A stretch of 64,000 bases of DNA from Bacteroidales bacterium (GCA_017548505.1 JAFYZX010000112.1:41252-105251); one strand, 5' to 3'. Positions 33,264 to 42,158 are shown, counted from the stretch's first letter. Program-made: numbers and translations. The notes: generated by a model from the sequence alone, not told the origin.

Positions 33264-33271
33264 CAAATATA
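33264..33271 (-). promoter_or_regulatory. -7 element for the PspC-PadR operon
   Basis: Minus-strand TATATTTG matches TAnnTTTG. The leader to the ATG at 33217 is about 40 bases. No clear -33 TTTG at the usual distance, which fits a promoter needing activation or derepression. Confidence 0.45.
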
Positions 33272-33320
33272 TGTGATTTTATTGGTACTTTGTATTGCAT
33301 AGTAGTATATTTTTAAGAAA

Positions 33321-33360
33321 TCCTGATATCATTAGCCCTTTCAAGCCCTCGATATCAGGA
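33321..33360 (-). terminator. Inverted repeat/terminator downstream of secG
   Basis: Perfect 10-base arms TCCTGATATC and GATATCAGGA with a 20-base loop, followed on the minus strand by TTTCTTAAAAATA. It lies between secG and the PspC operon and may end the sigma54-activator/lptE/secG transcript. Confidence 0.55.
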
Positions 33361-33372
33361 AGTTATCTATCG

Positions 33373-33388
33373 CGTAACAATTGTTACG
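33373..33388. repeat. Perfect 16-base palindrome downstream of secG
   Basis: CGTAACAATTGTTACG reads the same on both strands and lies 7 bases past the secG stop. It has no loop and no T-run, so it looks more like a dimeric protein-binding site than a terminator. Confidence 0.5.
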
Positions 33389-33394
33389 TTTTTG

Positions 33395-33754
33395 TTACAG
33401 CTGCTGCTCTGCAGGGGTTTCCTCTGCTGCCGGAGCTGCTTCATTCTGTCCGCCTACCGGGAAGGAAGGAACCGTAGAAGCAGGCTTCTGCTGAAGGAGC
33501 TCCTTGGCGTTGGTTGTCTTTGTGCCTTTTGATGAGGAGATGGCTGCAGTGGCCGCAACGCTGAATACTATAATAACGGCTGCGAGAATCCAGGTGGACT
33601 TCTCCAGAATGTCTGCAGCCTGTCTAACGCCGAATGTTGTATTGCCGGCACCGAAGTTGGAAGCAAGTCCGCCACCCTTTGAATTCTGCAGCAGAACTGC
33701 GATGGTGATCAGTACGCTTGCTATCACGATTATTACTACAAAAAATCCGTACAT
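33395..33754 (-). CDS. secG: Preprotein translocase subunit SecG
   Basis: 119 residues. Two membrane helices (FFVVIIVIASVLITIAVLL and WILAAVIIVFSVAATAAI) flank the conserved LLQNSKGGGLASNFG loop. A Pro/Ala/Glu-rich tail is typical of Bacteroidetes SecG. It is a non-essential subunit of the SecYEG channel. It starts one base after the upstream TPR-like gene stop. Confidence 0.92.
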   Translation of the reverse strand: MYGFFVVIIVIASVLITIAVLLQNSKGGGLASNFGAGNTTFGVRQAADILEKSTWILAAVIIVFSVAATAAISSSKGTKTTNAKELLQQKPASTVPSFPVGGQNEAAPAAEETPAEQQL

Positions 33755-33755
33755 A

Positions 33756-34409
33756 TCAATCTGTATTTTTCTTCATTTCGTTTACAAGGGCTGCAAAGTA
33801 AGCACTTTTTTGCGGATATAGCAAAATAAGTTTGGAGAAAACCTCTATCGCCTTGTCGTAAAAACCCTGCTGGGCATAGATATGGCCGAGGGTTTCCGTA
33901 CAGAAGGCAAGGTCGTCGAAGTTTACGCTTCCGTCGTCTTTAAGCAGGGAGGTTCTCTTCTCCCGCGGCTTTGGAGCCTCCTGCGTTTCCTTTGGCTCCG
34001 GTGCGGGGCGGTAGAACGGGCTGCCCTTCAGTTTGAGTTCCATATCATCCTCGGGGTCAATGCTCTTGAGGTCTTCCTTGGAGAAGAAGTCTCCGCCGGC
34101 CACAATCACTCTCGGACGGTGAATGGGCTCTTCCTGAGGCTGAGGCTTTTCTTCTGCCGCGCTTGGAATTTCCTCTGCGGTTTCCTCCTCCACCGGAGAA
34201 TTGATTCTGTCGTAAAGCGTCTTTCTGGAAGACAGGAAAACGGCGCTTTGGGAAAGTGTCTGGAAAAATGCCTCCTTATCCTTGCGGTATAGCCGCTCCA
34301 GCATGATTTCCCTCAGATAAGAAAACCACGGGCTCTGCTTAAGGGCCGCCTCCAGCTCCATAAGATCCAGAGACTGAATGTCGGAATATTTAATTTCCCC
34401 TATCTCCAT
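33756..34409 (-). CDS. Conserved hypothetical protein with C-terminal TPR
   Basis: 217 residues from the ATG at 34407-34409, which overlaps the lptE 3' end by 10 bases. The N-terminal 75 residues are helical (LEAALKQSPWFSYLREIMLE). An acidic, Pro/Glu-rich disordered middle follows at about 80-150, then a TPR-like helix pair (GHIYAQQGFYDKAIEVFSKL) at the end. No signal peptide. It is wedged between lptE and secG, so a role in envelope export is suggested only by context. Confidence 0.75.
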   Translation of the reverse strand: MEIGEIKYSDIQSLDLMELEAALKQSPWFSYLREIMLERLYRKDKEAFFQTLSQSAVFLSSRKTLYDRINSPVEEETAEEIPSAAEEKPQPQEEPIHRPRVIVAGGDFFSKEDLKSIDPEDDMELKLKGSPFYRPAPEPKETQEAPKPREKRTSLLKDDGSVNFDDLAFCTETLGHIYAQQGFYDKAIEVFSKLILLYPQKSAYFAALVNEMKKNTD

Positions 34410-34915
34410 TCGGCAACCGTAGCGTTGAAAATATCTTCCACCAATGTCTCTATAATCTGCTGGCAAAGAGCGTCCTGTACGGAGTCGAGAGAGTTGGTGG
34501 AGTCATAGTCCTGGTATGCTGCAAAGCTTCTTCCGCCAGGGAAGGCCTCGTCCGGATACTTGTTGTTCTTGTAGAAAATCCTCACCGTAATAGTTAGGCG
34601 GTTGCGGGATGCAACCTCGTCTGCAGTCACGGCTGTAGGCGTAACCTCATAGCTTGTTATGTATCCGGAAACTTCCAGGTCAGGCTCGTCATAAACCATT
34701 TCCAGCTTGGTAAGGCGGCGGTACTTGTCCTGGAGAGCCTCCGTAAGCTGGCTGGCCAGCGTAGGGTTGATAATCATCGCCTTGTTCTCCAGGTTTGCCA
34801 CCATAATAGTCTTGATGTCAGGCTGCAGGCTTGTTCCGGAGAACGAGTAGATTCCGCACCCTCCCAAAATGGCCATCGCAAAAATCGCCGTGAATATTTT
34901 AAGCAGGTTTCTCAT
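34400..34915 (-). CDS. lptE: LPS-assembly lipoprotein LptE family
   Basis: 171 residues; lipobox LGGC (Cys20), then GIYSFSGTSLQPDIKTIMVA, the start seen in Bacteroidetes LptE-like proteins, with LTEALQDKYRRLTKLEMVYD and GYITSYEVTP. LptE plugs LptD and helps insert lipopolysaccharide in the outer membrane. The ATG overlaps the sigma54-activator stop (ATGA). Confidence 0.85.
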   Translation of the reverse strand: MRNLLKIFTAIFAMAILGGCGIYSFSGTSLQPDIKTIMVANLENKAMIINPTLASQLTEALQDKYRRLTKLEMVYDEPDLEVSGYITSYEVTPTAVTADEVASRNRLTITVRIFYKNNKYPDEAFPGGRSFAAYQDYDSTNSLDSVQDALCQQIIETLVEDIFNATVAEWR

Positions 34916-36099
34916 TTCTTTTTCTTTTTCAGGTCTATTCCGTAATCCTTTATCTTGCGGTAAAGGGTTCTTTCGGAGATGCCGAGCTCCTCGGAAGCGG
35001 CCTTGCGGTTTTTAGGATATTTTTTCAGCACCTCGATTATCCGTTCCCGGTACATAGATTCTATGGAAAGGTCTTTCGGCTCCTCTTCCGGGGTCTGTTC
35101 AACCACAATTACCTTAGGCGCCGGATTGGATGGCACCGGATTGTCGGGGGCAACCTGTATGTTTTGTGAAGGCTGCGGGAGCCCTCCGGCGGATATCTTC
35201 TGCTTTATGGCGTCCACTTCCTGCTTTAGGGAGTAGATCATCTTGTAGATCATTTCCTTGTCGTTGATAAAACCGCCGTCCTGGCCCGAAATGCTGAGGA
35301 TGGGATGAAGGTCTTCGTCATGCTGGGGAATGTAGGATTTCAGGGTTGCGGCATCTATCGTTCTGGATGTTTCCAGAACAGTAATCTGTTCAACGATATT
35401 CTTGAGCTGGCGTATGTTGCCCGGCCATCTGTATGACAGCAGTACCGCCTGGGCGTCTCTTGTCAGGGAAACCGGCGGCATATTGTAACGGTCTGCGCAA
35501 TCTACCGCAAACTTCCTGAAAAGCAGAAAGATGTCCCCGCGCCTTTCCCTAAGCGGAGGAAGGGTTATCGGTATCTGGTTAAGCCTGTAGTAAAGGTCCT
35601 CCCTGAATTTCTTCTGGCGAATGGCCTCCATAAGGTCCACGTTTGTGGCCGCTATCACCCTAACGTCCGTTTTCTGAACTGTGGAAGAGCCCACCTTGTA
35701 AAACTCTCCGCTTTCCAGTACCCTGAGAAGCCTCTTCTGGGACTCCGCGCTCAGTTCTCCTACCTCGTCAAGGAATATCGTTCCGCCGTCGGCGACCTCA
35801 AAATATCCCTTCCGGTTCTCGTTGGCACCGGTAAAGGAGCCCTTTATATGGCCGAAAAGCTCGCTCTCCATCGTTCCCTCCGGAATAGCTCCGCAGTTTA
35901 CGGCTATGTATTTATGGTGTTTTCTGGGGCTGTTGCTGTGGATTATCTGAGGTATGGATTCCTTTCCCACGCCGCTTTCTCCCATCACCAGCACGGACAT
36001 ATCCGTAGAGGCAACCTGCTCCGCCACCGCAAGGGCGCGCAGAAACTGAGGGTCATCTCCTATCAGGTCAAAGCGGTTTTTTAAACTCTGCAACTCCAT
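34912..36099 (-). CDS. Sigma54-dependent transcriptional activator without receiver domain
   Basis: 395 residues from the ATG at 36097-36099; a TTG 8 codons upstream is possible. The AAA+ domain begins almost at once: Walker A GESGVGKE (40-47), sigma54-contact loop GSFTGA (87-92; usual form GAFTGA), Walker B GTIFLDEVGELS and the R-finger region REDLYYRLNQIPITLPPLRER. A linker with Pro/Gln and a Fis-type helix-turn-helix (RKAASEELGISERTLYRKIK) complete it. With no N-terminal sensory domain, control is probably at expression level or by a partner protein. It heads the lptE-TPR-secG operon. Confidence 0.87.
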   Translation of the reverse strand: MELQSLKNRFDLIGDDPQFLRALAVAEQVASTDMSVLVMGESGVGKESIPQIIHSNSPRKHHKYIAVNCGAIPEGTMESELFGHIKGSFTGANENRKGYFEVADGGTIFLDEVGELSAESQKRLLRVLESGEFYKVGSSTVQKTDVRVIAATNVDLMEAIRQKKFREDLYYRLNQIPITLPPLRERRGDIFLLFRKFAVDCADRYNMPPVSLTRDAQAVLLSYRWPGNIRQLKNIVEQITVLETSRTIDAATLKSYIPQHDEDLHPILSISGQDGGFINDKEMIYKMIYSLKQEVDAIKQKISAGGLPQPSQNIQVAPDNPVPSNPAPKVIVVEQTPEEEPKDLSIESMYRERIIEVLKKYPKNRKAASEELGISERTLYRKIKDYGIDLKKKKK

Positions 36100-36127
36100 T
36101 TCCTGTATATTTTTCTTGCTCAAAAGG

Positions 36128-36135
36128 CAAAGTTA
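36128..36135 (-). promoter_or_regulatory. -7 element for the sigma54 activator operon
   Basis: Minus-strand TAACTTTG, an exact TAnnTTTG match, about 29 bases before the ATG at 36099. It supports the ATG over the TTG at 36123, since the latter would lie only a few bases downstream of the element. No clear -33. Confidence 0.45.
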
Positions 36136-36209
36136 AGAAAATACTGACATTTTTTCAGTATTTTTGTATGATGGCAGAAAGGACTTCTGCCCGATTTTTG
36201 TATCATTTT

Positions 36210-36219
36210 CATCGCGATG
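36210..36219. repeat. CATCGCGATG palindrome over the kdsB start codon
   Basis: Ten-base perfect palindrome whose last three bases are the kdsB ATG. The same 10-mer occurs at 20421, 22605, 31343, 45028 and 57590, and its ATCGCGAT core also at 42256 and 48013. Confidence 0.6.
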
Positions 36220-36978
36220 GAAAAAATACTAGCAATTATTCCTTCCAGATACGCCTCCACGAGGTTCCCGGGAAAGCCGCTGGCCCTCGTTCACGGAGTT
36301 CCTATGGTAGTCCGCACATTCCGCCAGGCCGCAAAAGTCTTCAGCGACGTGTGCGTAGCCACGGACGACGAGAGGATTCTCCGGACCGTTACAGAAAACG
36401 GCGGACGGGCCGTCATGACCTCCTCTTCTCACCGCAGCGGAACGGACCGTTGCCTGGAAGCTCTGCATACATATACCGCGCAGAGCGGAAAATCTTTCGA
36501 TGGCGTGGTTAATGTCCAGGGGGATGAGCCCTTCATTTCCACCCTACAGATGGAAACCCTTGCGCACACGCTCATGAAAAACGGTGTGGATATAGCCACC
36601 ATAGTCAAGCGTGCCGGGAGCGTCTCCGCCCTGGAAGACGCCAACCGCCCGAAGGTTGTTGTGGACAAGGATATGAACGCCCTCTACTTTTCCCGCAGCC
36701 TGATTCCTTTCCACAGGGGAGAGGCTCTGACGGACGAAATGCTGGGCAGCCTTCCCTACTATCTTCACGTGGGACTTTACGGCTACCGCGCTTACGCCCT
36801 GGAAAAGATATGCGCCATGGAGGAAAGTTTCCTGGAAAAATGCGAAAAACTGGAGCAGTTGCGATGGCTGGAAAACGGCCTAAGGATCAAGGTCGCCGAG
36901 TGCAACACCCCGTCATTCGGCATTGACACGCCGGAAGACCTTGAAAGAATCAACAAAATGGATTTAGAAGAAATATAA
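36217..36978 (+). CDS. kdsB: 3-deoxy-manno-octulosonate cytidylyltransferase
   Basis: 253 residues. AIIPSRYASTRFPGKPLA carries the nucleotide-binding motif; SSHRSGTDRCLEA, VVNVQGDEPF and YYLHVGLYGYRAYAL match KdsB. It activates Kdo as CMP-Kdo for lipopolysaccharide inner core. It heads a probable operon with the TPR/OmpA-like protein (13-base gap) and the GT4 glycosyltransferase (10-base gap). Confidence 0.93.
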   Translation: MEKILAIIPSRYASTRFPGKPLALVHGVPMVVRTFRQAAKVFSDVCVATDDERILRTVTENGGRAVMTSSSHRSGTDRCLEALHTYTAQSGKSFDGVVNVQGDEPFISTLQMETLAHTLMKNGVDIATIVKRAGSVSALEDANRPKVVVDKDMNALYFSRSLIPFHRGEALTDEMLGSLPYYLHVGLYGYRAYALEKICAMEESFLEKCEKLEQLRWLENGLRIKVAECNTPSFGIDTPEDLERINKMDLEEI

Positions 36979-36991
36979 TAACAGACAAAAT

Positions 36992-38668
36992 ATGAAGAGA
37001 TTTTTCAAAACCACTCTCATTGCGGCAACGGCCCTCCTTGCGGCGTTCTGCGCAAGCCCTCAGCAGATGGCAAAACTTGCGTCTATGGTAAAGACAGACT
37101 GCACCCCAAAAATCCTGGAGTGCAAAGCCGGGCAGATAAAGGCCACCTATACAATAAGTTTTCCGGCCAATTATTTCGTGCCTAACGCATATCTGAAGAT
37201 TACGCCTCAGCTGGTTTACAACGGAATAACCGAGAACGCTCCTGACTTCTGGATGCAGGGAGAAAAAATCAGGGACAATTACACTGTTGTTCCCTACAAG
37301 AGCGCCAGCACCGTAAAGCGCGATGTGGTTTTCCAGTACAAGCCGGGAATGGAGAAGGCTGTTCTTCAGCTTGCCGTAACCATTTACAACTCAAGCAAGT
37401 CCAAGAGTTGGGAATACCCGATTCCGTTCAAGATCGCCGAGGGAACAATCTGCACATCCAATCTCGCCCAGACCAGCGGTATTCCTTTCTTTGAAAAGGA
37501 CAACTACGAAATGGAAAGCACAGAGACCGTGGAAACCCAGATTCTCTACGATGTCAACAAGGCTGACGTAAAGGCCGCACGCCTGAATTCCGATGAGGTT
37601 AAGGCTTTTGAAAAATTCCTCAAGGATGCCAAGAAAGACTCCAAGAAAACCGTAAAGAAGGGAAAAATCATAGGATATGCTTCCCCTGAAGGCCCGGAAG
37701 ACAACAACAACAAGCTTTCCGTCCAGAGGGCCAAGAGCGCAAAGGCCGCTTACGACAAGACCATCTCCAAGAGGGCGGACGTTGATATGGATGTTACCGT
37801 TGAGGAGAAGGGAGAAGACTGGGAAGGCTTCAAGAAACTTGTGGAAGAGTCCAATATCGAGGATAAGGACCTCATCATCAGAGTTCTCTCAATGTACTCC
37901 GATCCTGTTGTAAGGGAAAGGGAAATCAGGAACATGTCCCAGGTATTCCAGACTCTCAACAACAAGGTGCTGCCTCAGCTAAGGCGCAGCCGCATTGTCG
38001 CCGAGATAGACAAGAAGAACTTCACGGACGACGAACTCAAGCAGATGATCGAGACTTCTGACGACCGCCTCACCGAAGAAGGCCTGCTTTACAGTGCCAA
38101 CCTGTTTGAGGATGCCGCAAAGAAAGCCGATATTTATAACCTGGCGGTTAAGAGATTCAACAGCCAGAGAGCTCTCAATAACCTCGCAGCCCTTGCCCTT
38201 CAGCAGAACAAGCCAAACGATGCCCAGAACTGGCTGGAAAAGATAACCGACAAGACCGCTGGCTATTACAACAACCTCGGAGTTGTAGAACTCCAGAAGG
38301 GCAATGCAGACAAGGCAGCCGAATACTTCTACATGGCCCAGGGAGAAAATGGAGAAATAATCGCTTCCGCAAAGGAGAATCTGGGCTCTCTTCTCATCCA
38401 GGACGGAGACTATGACGGAGCCCTCGAGGTTCTCGATGGAACCGACGGCTTCACTCACGCCCTTGCACTTCTCCTTAAGGGAAGAAACGATGATGCCCTT
38501 AAGCATCTCAAGAAGGAAAACGATCCGGACGAGTCCTACCTCAGGGCAATCATCGCCGCCAGAAAGGGAGATGTTACAACCTGCGAGAACGAGCTCGTAA
38601 AGGCCTTCGAGAAGAAGTTCTACGAAGAGCGCATAGACAACGACATGGAGTTCGCAGCCCTGCAGTAA
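36992..38668 (+). CDS. TPR and OmpA-like domain envelope protein
   Basis: 558 residues with an export signal (MKRFFKTTLIAATALLAAFC); Cys20 could be lipidated, though Phe before Cys is atypical for a lipobox. Residues about 30-165 form a beta-rich domain. Residues about 180-280 resemble an OmpA-like peptidoglycan-binding domain (KIIGYASPEGPEDNNNKLSV, QRAKSAKAAYD), and residues about 370-540 are TPR repeats (YYNNLGVVELQKGNADKAAE). It probably scaffolds envelope complexes near peptidoglycan. Its position between kdsB and a glycosyltransferase links it to surface-glycan assembly by context only. Confidence 0.8.
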   Translation: MKRFFKTTLIAATALLAAFCASPQQMAKLASMVKTDCTPKILECKAGQIKATYTISFPANYFVPNAYLKITPQLVYNGITENAPDFWMQGEKIRDNYTVVPYKSASTVKRDVVFQYKPGMEKAVLQLAVTIYNSSKSKSWEYPIPFKIAEGTICTSNLAQTSGIPFFEKDNYEMESTETVETQILYDVNKADVKAARLNSDEVKAFEKFLKDAKKDSKKTVKKGKIIGYASPEGPEDNNNKLSVQRAKSAKAAYDKTISKRADVDMDVTVEEKGEDWEGFKKLVEESNIEDKDLIIRVLSMYSDPVVREREIRNMSQVFQTLNNKVLPQLRRSRIVAEIDKKNFTDDELKQMIETSDDRLTEEGLLYSANLFEDAAKKADIYNLAVKRFNSQRALNNLAALALQQNKPNDAQNWLEKITDKTAGYYNNLGVVELQKGNADKAAEYFYMAQGENGEIIASAKENLGSLLIQDGDYDGALEVLDGTDGFTHALALLLKGRNDDALKHLKKENDPDESYLRAIIAARKGDVTTCENELVKAFEKKFYEERIDNDMEFAALQ

Positions 38669-38678
38669 CCCCAAGAAA

Positions 38679-39995
38679 ATGAACGATCCGCACAGGATAA
38701 AGCTCGTCCTTTTCTCCAACACATATCCGTTTGGAGAGGGCGAGACTTTTCTTGCGGACGAGGTTCCCTATCTTGCAGAACAGTTCCACAGGATAACCGT
38801 CTTTCCCCTCTACCGTCCGGACGGGGAAATGAGGCCTCATCCTTTAAGCGTGGACATTGCAACTCCGCTTCTTCCGTTTGACCACAAGAACAAGAAAGGA
38901 CTGATAAGAAAAGGCCTGTTCAACACGGCTCCGTTCTTCTTTGCCACAAAGGAATTTTTCCGTGCCGTCTTCGGCAAGAGACACAAGAAGGCAGGCCTCG
39001 GGAAACGCCTTCACATCTTCTTCAATTACTTCCTGATGCTCAGGACAATACTGGGAAACAAAAAGCTGATGGAAGAAGTTGTAAGGGAGTGCTGTTTTGC
39101 AGACAAGATCTATTTCTACTGGGGAGACAAGAGCGCAATGCTTATTCCTTTCCTGAAGAAACTCGTAAAGCCGAATGTGGAAATTATGCCGATGTTCTGC
39201 GCCAGGTTCCACGGCTCGGACCTTTACGAGGAGGCAAAGGGATATCTTCCTTTCCGCGATATGATAATGGAACATACGGATTATGCTATCCCCGTTTCAT
39301 ACGACGGAATGAACTACATCAAGAAAAACTACAATCCTTGCCCTAAAATCATAGAGGTCTGGCATCTTGGCTCCACGCATCACGATGAAAACTTCCATAA
39401 TTTCATCGCCGAAGAAGACAGCAAAACCTTCAGAATCGTTGGCTGCGCCAACACCATTCCGCTCAAGAGAATAGACCTGGTTATCAAAGCCATACAGCTG
39501 ATTAAAGAAGACAAATCCGCAATGGATAAAATCAGGCAACGGGGCTTTGACAGGATAACCTACACCCATTTTGGCGGCGGCAATATGCTAACCCGGCTTA
39601 AGGAAGAGGCAAAAGATCCAGACATAGAATTCAAGGGCTCAAAACCTCACGATGAAATCCTGGAATTCTACAAGAATGAAGGGGCGGACCTGTTCATTCT
39701 TGCTAGCAGAAGCGAAGGCATTCCGGTTTCAATTATGGAAGCCATGAGCTACGGTATTCCTGTTATCGCAACCAACGTGGGCGGCGTTAAGGAACTCTTC
39801 CGCAACTGCCCGGTAGGTTATATCGTTGATGCGGACATAACCGCAGAAGACCTTAAGAACCAGATTGTTAAATACATCCTCCTTCCGGGGGGAATCCACA
39901 CCCAGATGAAGCAGAACTGCTACATCAACTGGAAGGAAGAATGGGATGCACAGACCAACTACACCCGCTTTGCAGAAGAACTAATTGGAGTGTAA
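38679..39995 (+). CDS. GT4 family glycosyltransferase
   Basis: 438 residues, GT-B fold. N-terminal FSNTYPFGEGETFLADEVPY is the acceptor domain. The C-terminal donor domain has VGCANTIPLKRIDLVIKAIQ, then FKGSKPHDEILEFYKN and SRSEGIPVSIMEAMSYGIPV with the EX7E motif, and ATNVGGVKEL. It transfers a nucleotide-sugar-derived residue to a lipid-linked or LPS/capsule glycan. Donor and acceptor are unknown. Confidence 0.87.
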   Translation: MNDPHRIKLVLFSNTYPFGEGETFLADEVPYLAEQFHRITVFPLYRPDGEMRPHPLSVDIATPLLPFDHKNKKGLIRKGLFNTAPFFFATKEFFRAVFGKRHKKAGLGKRLHIFFNYFLMLRTILGNKKLMEEVVRECCFADKIYFYWGDKSAMLIPFLKKLVKPNVEIMPMFCARFHGSDLYEEAKGYLPFRDMIMEHTDYAIPVSYDGMNYIKKNYNPCPKIIEVWHLGSTHHDENFHNFIAEEDSKTFRIVGCANTIPLKRIDLVIKAIQLIKEDKSAMDKIRQRGFDRITYTHFGGGNMLTRLKEEAKDPDIEFKGSKPHDEILEFYKNEGADLFILASRSEGIPVSIMEAMSYGIPVIATNVGGVKELFRNCPVGYIVDADITAEDLKNQIVKYILLPGGIHTQMKQNCYINWKEEWDAQTNYTRFAEELIGV

Positions 39996-40000
39996 AGAAA

Positions 40001-41173
40001 TTACAGTTTCGGTTCGTCGAAGTCGAAGGAGATGGTTTGGGTTGAGTCTCCGCGACGGATTGTAAGGGTTGCGGATGTCATTTCATCGAAGAGGGTCTTC
40101 TGCTCGTCAAGACTTATTGTCTTTACATCTCTTCCGTTGATTGTCAGAATCTGGTCCTTGTTTTTAAGACCGGCCCTTTCCGCATTAGAATCTTTGATGA
40201 TGCAGTTGACTACCCAGCATCCGAGAGTCTTGCTGCGGTCTGTAAAGGCAAAGCCTTCGACCGGGCATTTAAACGGCTTTCCGTAGTCTTGGTTAGGCCT
40301 GAGATACAGGGATTTGCCCGGCAGGTCCATTATTATGTCAAACCGTTCCCAGAAATCGTTTCCTACAATACCGATATATTCACTAGCGGCAAGCGCTCCG
40401 CCGGTATTCAGGCTGTAATCCATAAGGATATCGCTGAGGCTGAAAGGGCCGACGCTTGCCTTTTCTGCCCGGAAATAGCATCCAGCCGCCTCTCCACCAA
40501 CACCTCCGTGCCCCATTTCATAAAACAAAACAGGGGAGATGTCTTTAAGGGAATGCTGTTTTGCAACCGCGGCTGTGAAGGTAACGGTTTCCCCGCTTCC
40601 AAGATCTACGAGAGCTTCCCCGGTTATGACCTTATCCTTGCTCACGGTAACGGTTACAGGAACATAGATCCTGTTGTTTGCATATCTGATAGCGATCTTG
40701 GTAAATCCCTCTATGTCAGTTTTATCCAGCTTATCAAGAAAGGTCATCTTCTCGTTCCTGTAATCTATGGAAATAATCTTTCCGCCAAAATCCGAAATGC
40801 CCAGCAGCCCGTCTGCATAATCGCCGATAATTGGCTTAAGCTGAAAGATTGGAGAGACTTTGCTTGTATATTCTTTTCCACCGGCGGTATATGTAAGCTC
40901 TCCGATGATGATGCGGACAAATTCCTTTTTATTCCCGGTGCCGCCCATCTGTGCCTTGCCCATGTTTTTGTATTTGTAAGTGCATCCGGCAAAGAAGGTG
41001 CTGTCCAGACAGGTGTAAGGAGAGCCGGTGTCAAACGCAAGATTTGCGGGCTGTCCGTTTATCTCTGACTGCACGTAAATATGGCCGTAGTATTTGATGT
41101 CGGACGTGTTTCCCTGCCCAAAGATTTGCAGGCAGAACAAAGTGGCGAGGCCCAAAAGCAAAAATCTTTTCAT
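40001..41173 (-). CDS. Exported retropepsin-like aspartyl protease with PDZ domain
   Basis: 390 residues from the ATG at 41171-41173 (a TTG two codons upstream is not needed). The signal peptide ends IFGQ. The first lobe has LAFDTGSPYTCL (about 44-55) and the second LVDLGSGETVTF (about 187-198), where DTG has become DLG. Each lobe resembles an Asp-protease half, so it may act as a pseudo-dimer; the second Asp is kept but Thr is lost. The C-terminal PDZ domain (about 300-390) has LGCWVVNCIIKDSNAERAGL and ILTINGRDVKTI. Substrate unknown. Confidence 0.82.
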   Translation of the reverse strand: MKRFLLLGLATLFCLQIFGQGNTSDIKYYGHIYVQSEINGQPANLAFDTGSPYTCLDSTFFAGCTYKYKNMGKAQMGGTGNKKEFVRIIIGELTYTAGGKEYTSKVSPIFQLKPIIGDYADGLLGISDFGGKIISIDYRNEKMTFLDKLDKTDIEGFTKIAIRYANNRIYVPVTVTVSKDKVITGEALVDLGSGETVTFTAAVAKQHSLKDISPVLFYEMGHGGVGGEAAGCYFRAEKASVGPFSLSDILMDYSLNTGGALAASEYIGIVGNDFWERFDIIMDLPGKSLYLRPNQDYGKPFKCPVEGFAFTDRSKTLGCWVVNCIIKDSNAERAGLKNKDQILTINGRDVKTISLDEQKTLFDEMTSATLTIRRGDSTQTISFDFDEPKL

Positions 41174-41210
41174 AATCAAAATATGTCGAATTTGCGTAGA
41201 GTAGTCTGAT

Positions 41211-42158
41211 TTATTTCAATCCAGCCGCTTTCAAGGCCTTTTTCTTAAGGGCTGCTCTCGGGTTTTCGGTATTTATGGACGGAACGTCTTTTTGCGTTGG
41301 CTTGTCCGTGAAGGAAGTAACCTCAAGCGGAGACATGTCTATCTTCATTCCATTGGATGCGGAACCCTTTGCAATGTTCTTGTAGGCAAACCCGTATTCC
41401 TTGTCCAGGTATAGCGTTTGATTAATATGAAGGCTTATTCCGGAAACCAGGGAATCAATCTCCTTTGTCACAATCAGGCAAGGTCTTCCGCAATAAGTGA
41501 TTTCCTTTGCCCCCGCCGTGTTTACCTTTGTGTTGTTGCCTGCTATGGCAAACTCCTTTCCGGAAACAAGTCTTTGGGCAAGGGTTCCGCCAAGAGAGAT
41601 TTCGGCAGGAGGAGAAGTCCAGGTCAGTTTTCCTCCCTTGTAAATCTTTTCCGTTGTTCCTCCGTCAGCATATTCAAAAACCTTGACATCCTGCGTTATT
41701 CCCTGTTTCTGTGTTCTGATCCAAGCCTTGTTTCCGACTCGTGTAATCAGGAAGGTTTTGTCTCCCTCCGGAACCCTTTTGCTATAATTCACATACATCT
41801 TGTATTCCACGGTAACAGAGAAGTCTTTCCCATACCAGGCGTCCGGTTCCTTCGGCTTCGGATTTTCTTCTTCCTCAACCGTTTGCACAGCAACCTTTTC
41901 TTTCTTTGACGTATCTATCCACCCGTTTTCCACCGCCTTCTTGCCCAGCTTGTCCAGCGCAACCGCTATTTTTCCCAATACTGCAAGCCCGTCGTCTCCA
42001 CAGTCAATCTCAATTGCATCATCGTCAATTTCCACCTGAGCCTCCGAATATTCATCGTCATGGGCATCCTTTTCTCCCTTGTTGATAAACTTGCAGGACT
42101 CTGCGCAAAACAGGCAGAGCACAGAAAACAGTATCAGGGTAATAAAATGTCTTTTCAT
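41211..42158 (-). CDS. Lipoprotein of unknown function
   Basis: 315 residues with a probable lipobox AESC (Cys22) and a following acidic stretch (HDDEYSEAQVEIDDDAIEID). The middle (about 105-270) is beta-rich: FSVTVEYKMYVNYSKR, TFLITRVGNKAWIRTQKQG, YADGGTTEKIYKGGKLTWTS. There is a Lys/Ala-rich tail. It resembles LolA/DUF4412-like exported proteins only in general character; no family is assigned. It lies 37 bases upstream of the PDZ protease on the same strand. Confidence 0.75.
   Translation of the reverse strand: MKRHFITLILFSVLCLFCAESCKFINKGEKDAHDDEYSEAQVEIDDDAIEIDCGDDGLAVLGKIAVALDKLGKKAVENGWIDTSKKEKVAVQTVEEEENPKPKEPDAWYGKDFSVTVEYKMYVNYSKRVPEGDKTFLITRVGNKAWIRTQKQGITQDVKVFEYADGGTTEKIYKGGKLTWTSPPAEISLGGTLAQRLVSGKEFAIAGNNTKVNTAGAKEITYCGRPCLIVTKEIDSLVSGISLHINQTLYLDKEYGFAYKNIAKGSASNGMKIDMSPLEVTSFTDKPTQKDVPSINTENPRAALKKKALKAAGLK

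Noticed and set aside
36168-36512. Plus-strand frame overlapping the kdsB start
   Set aside because: Low-complexity Arg/Ser-rich translation in a shadow frame of kdsB with no family resemblance.
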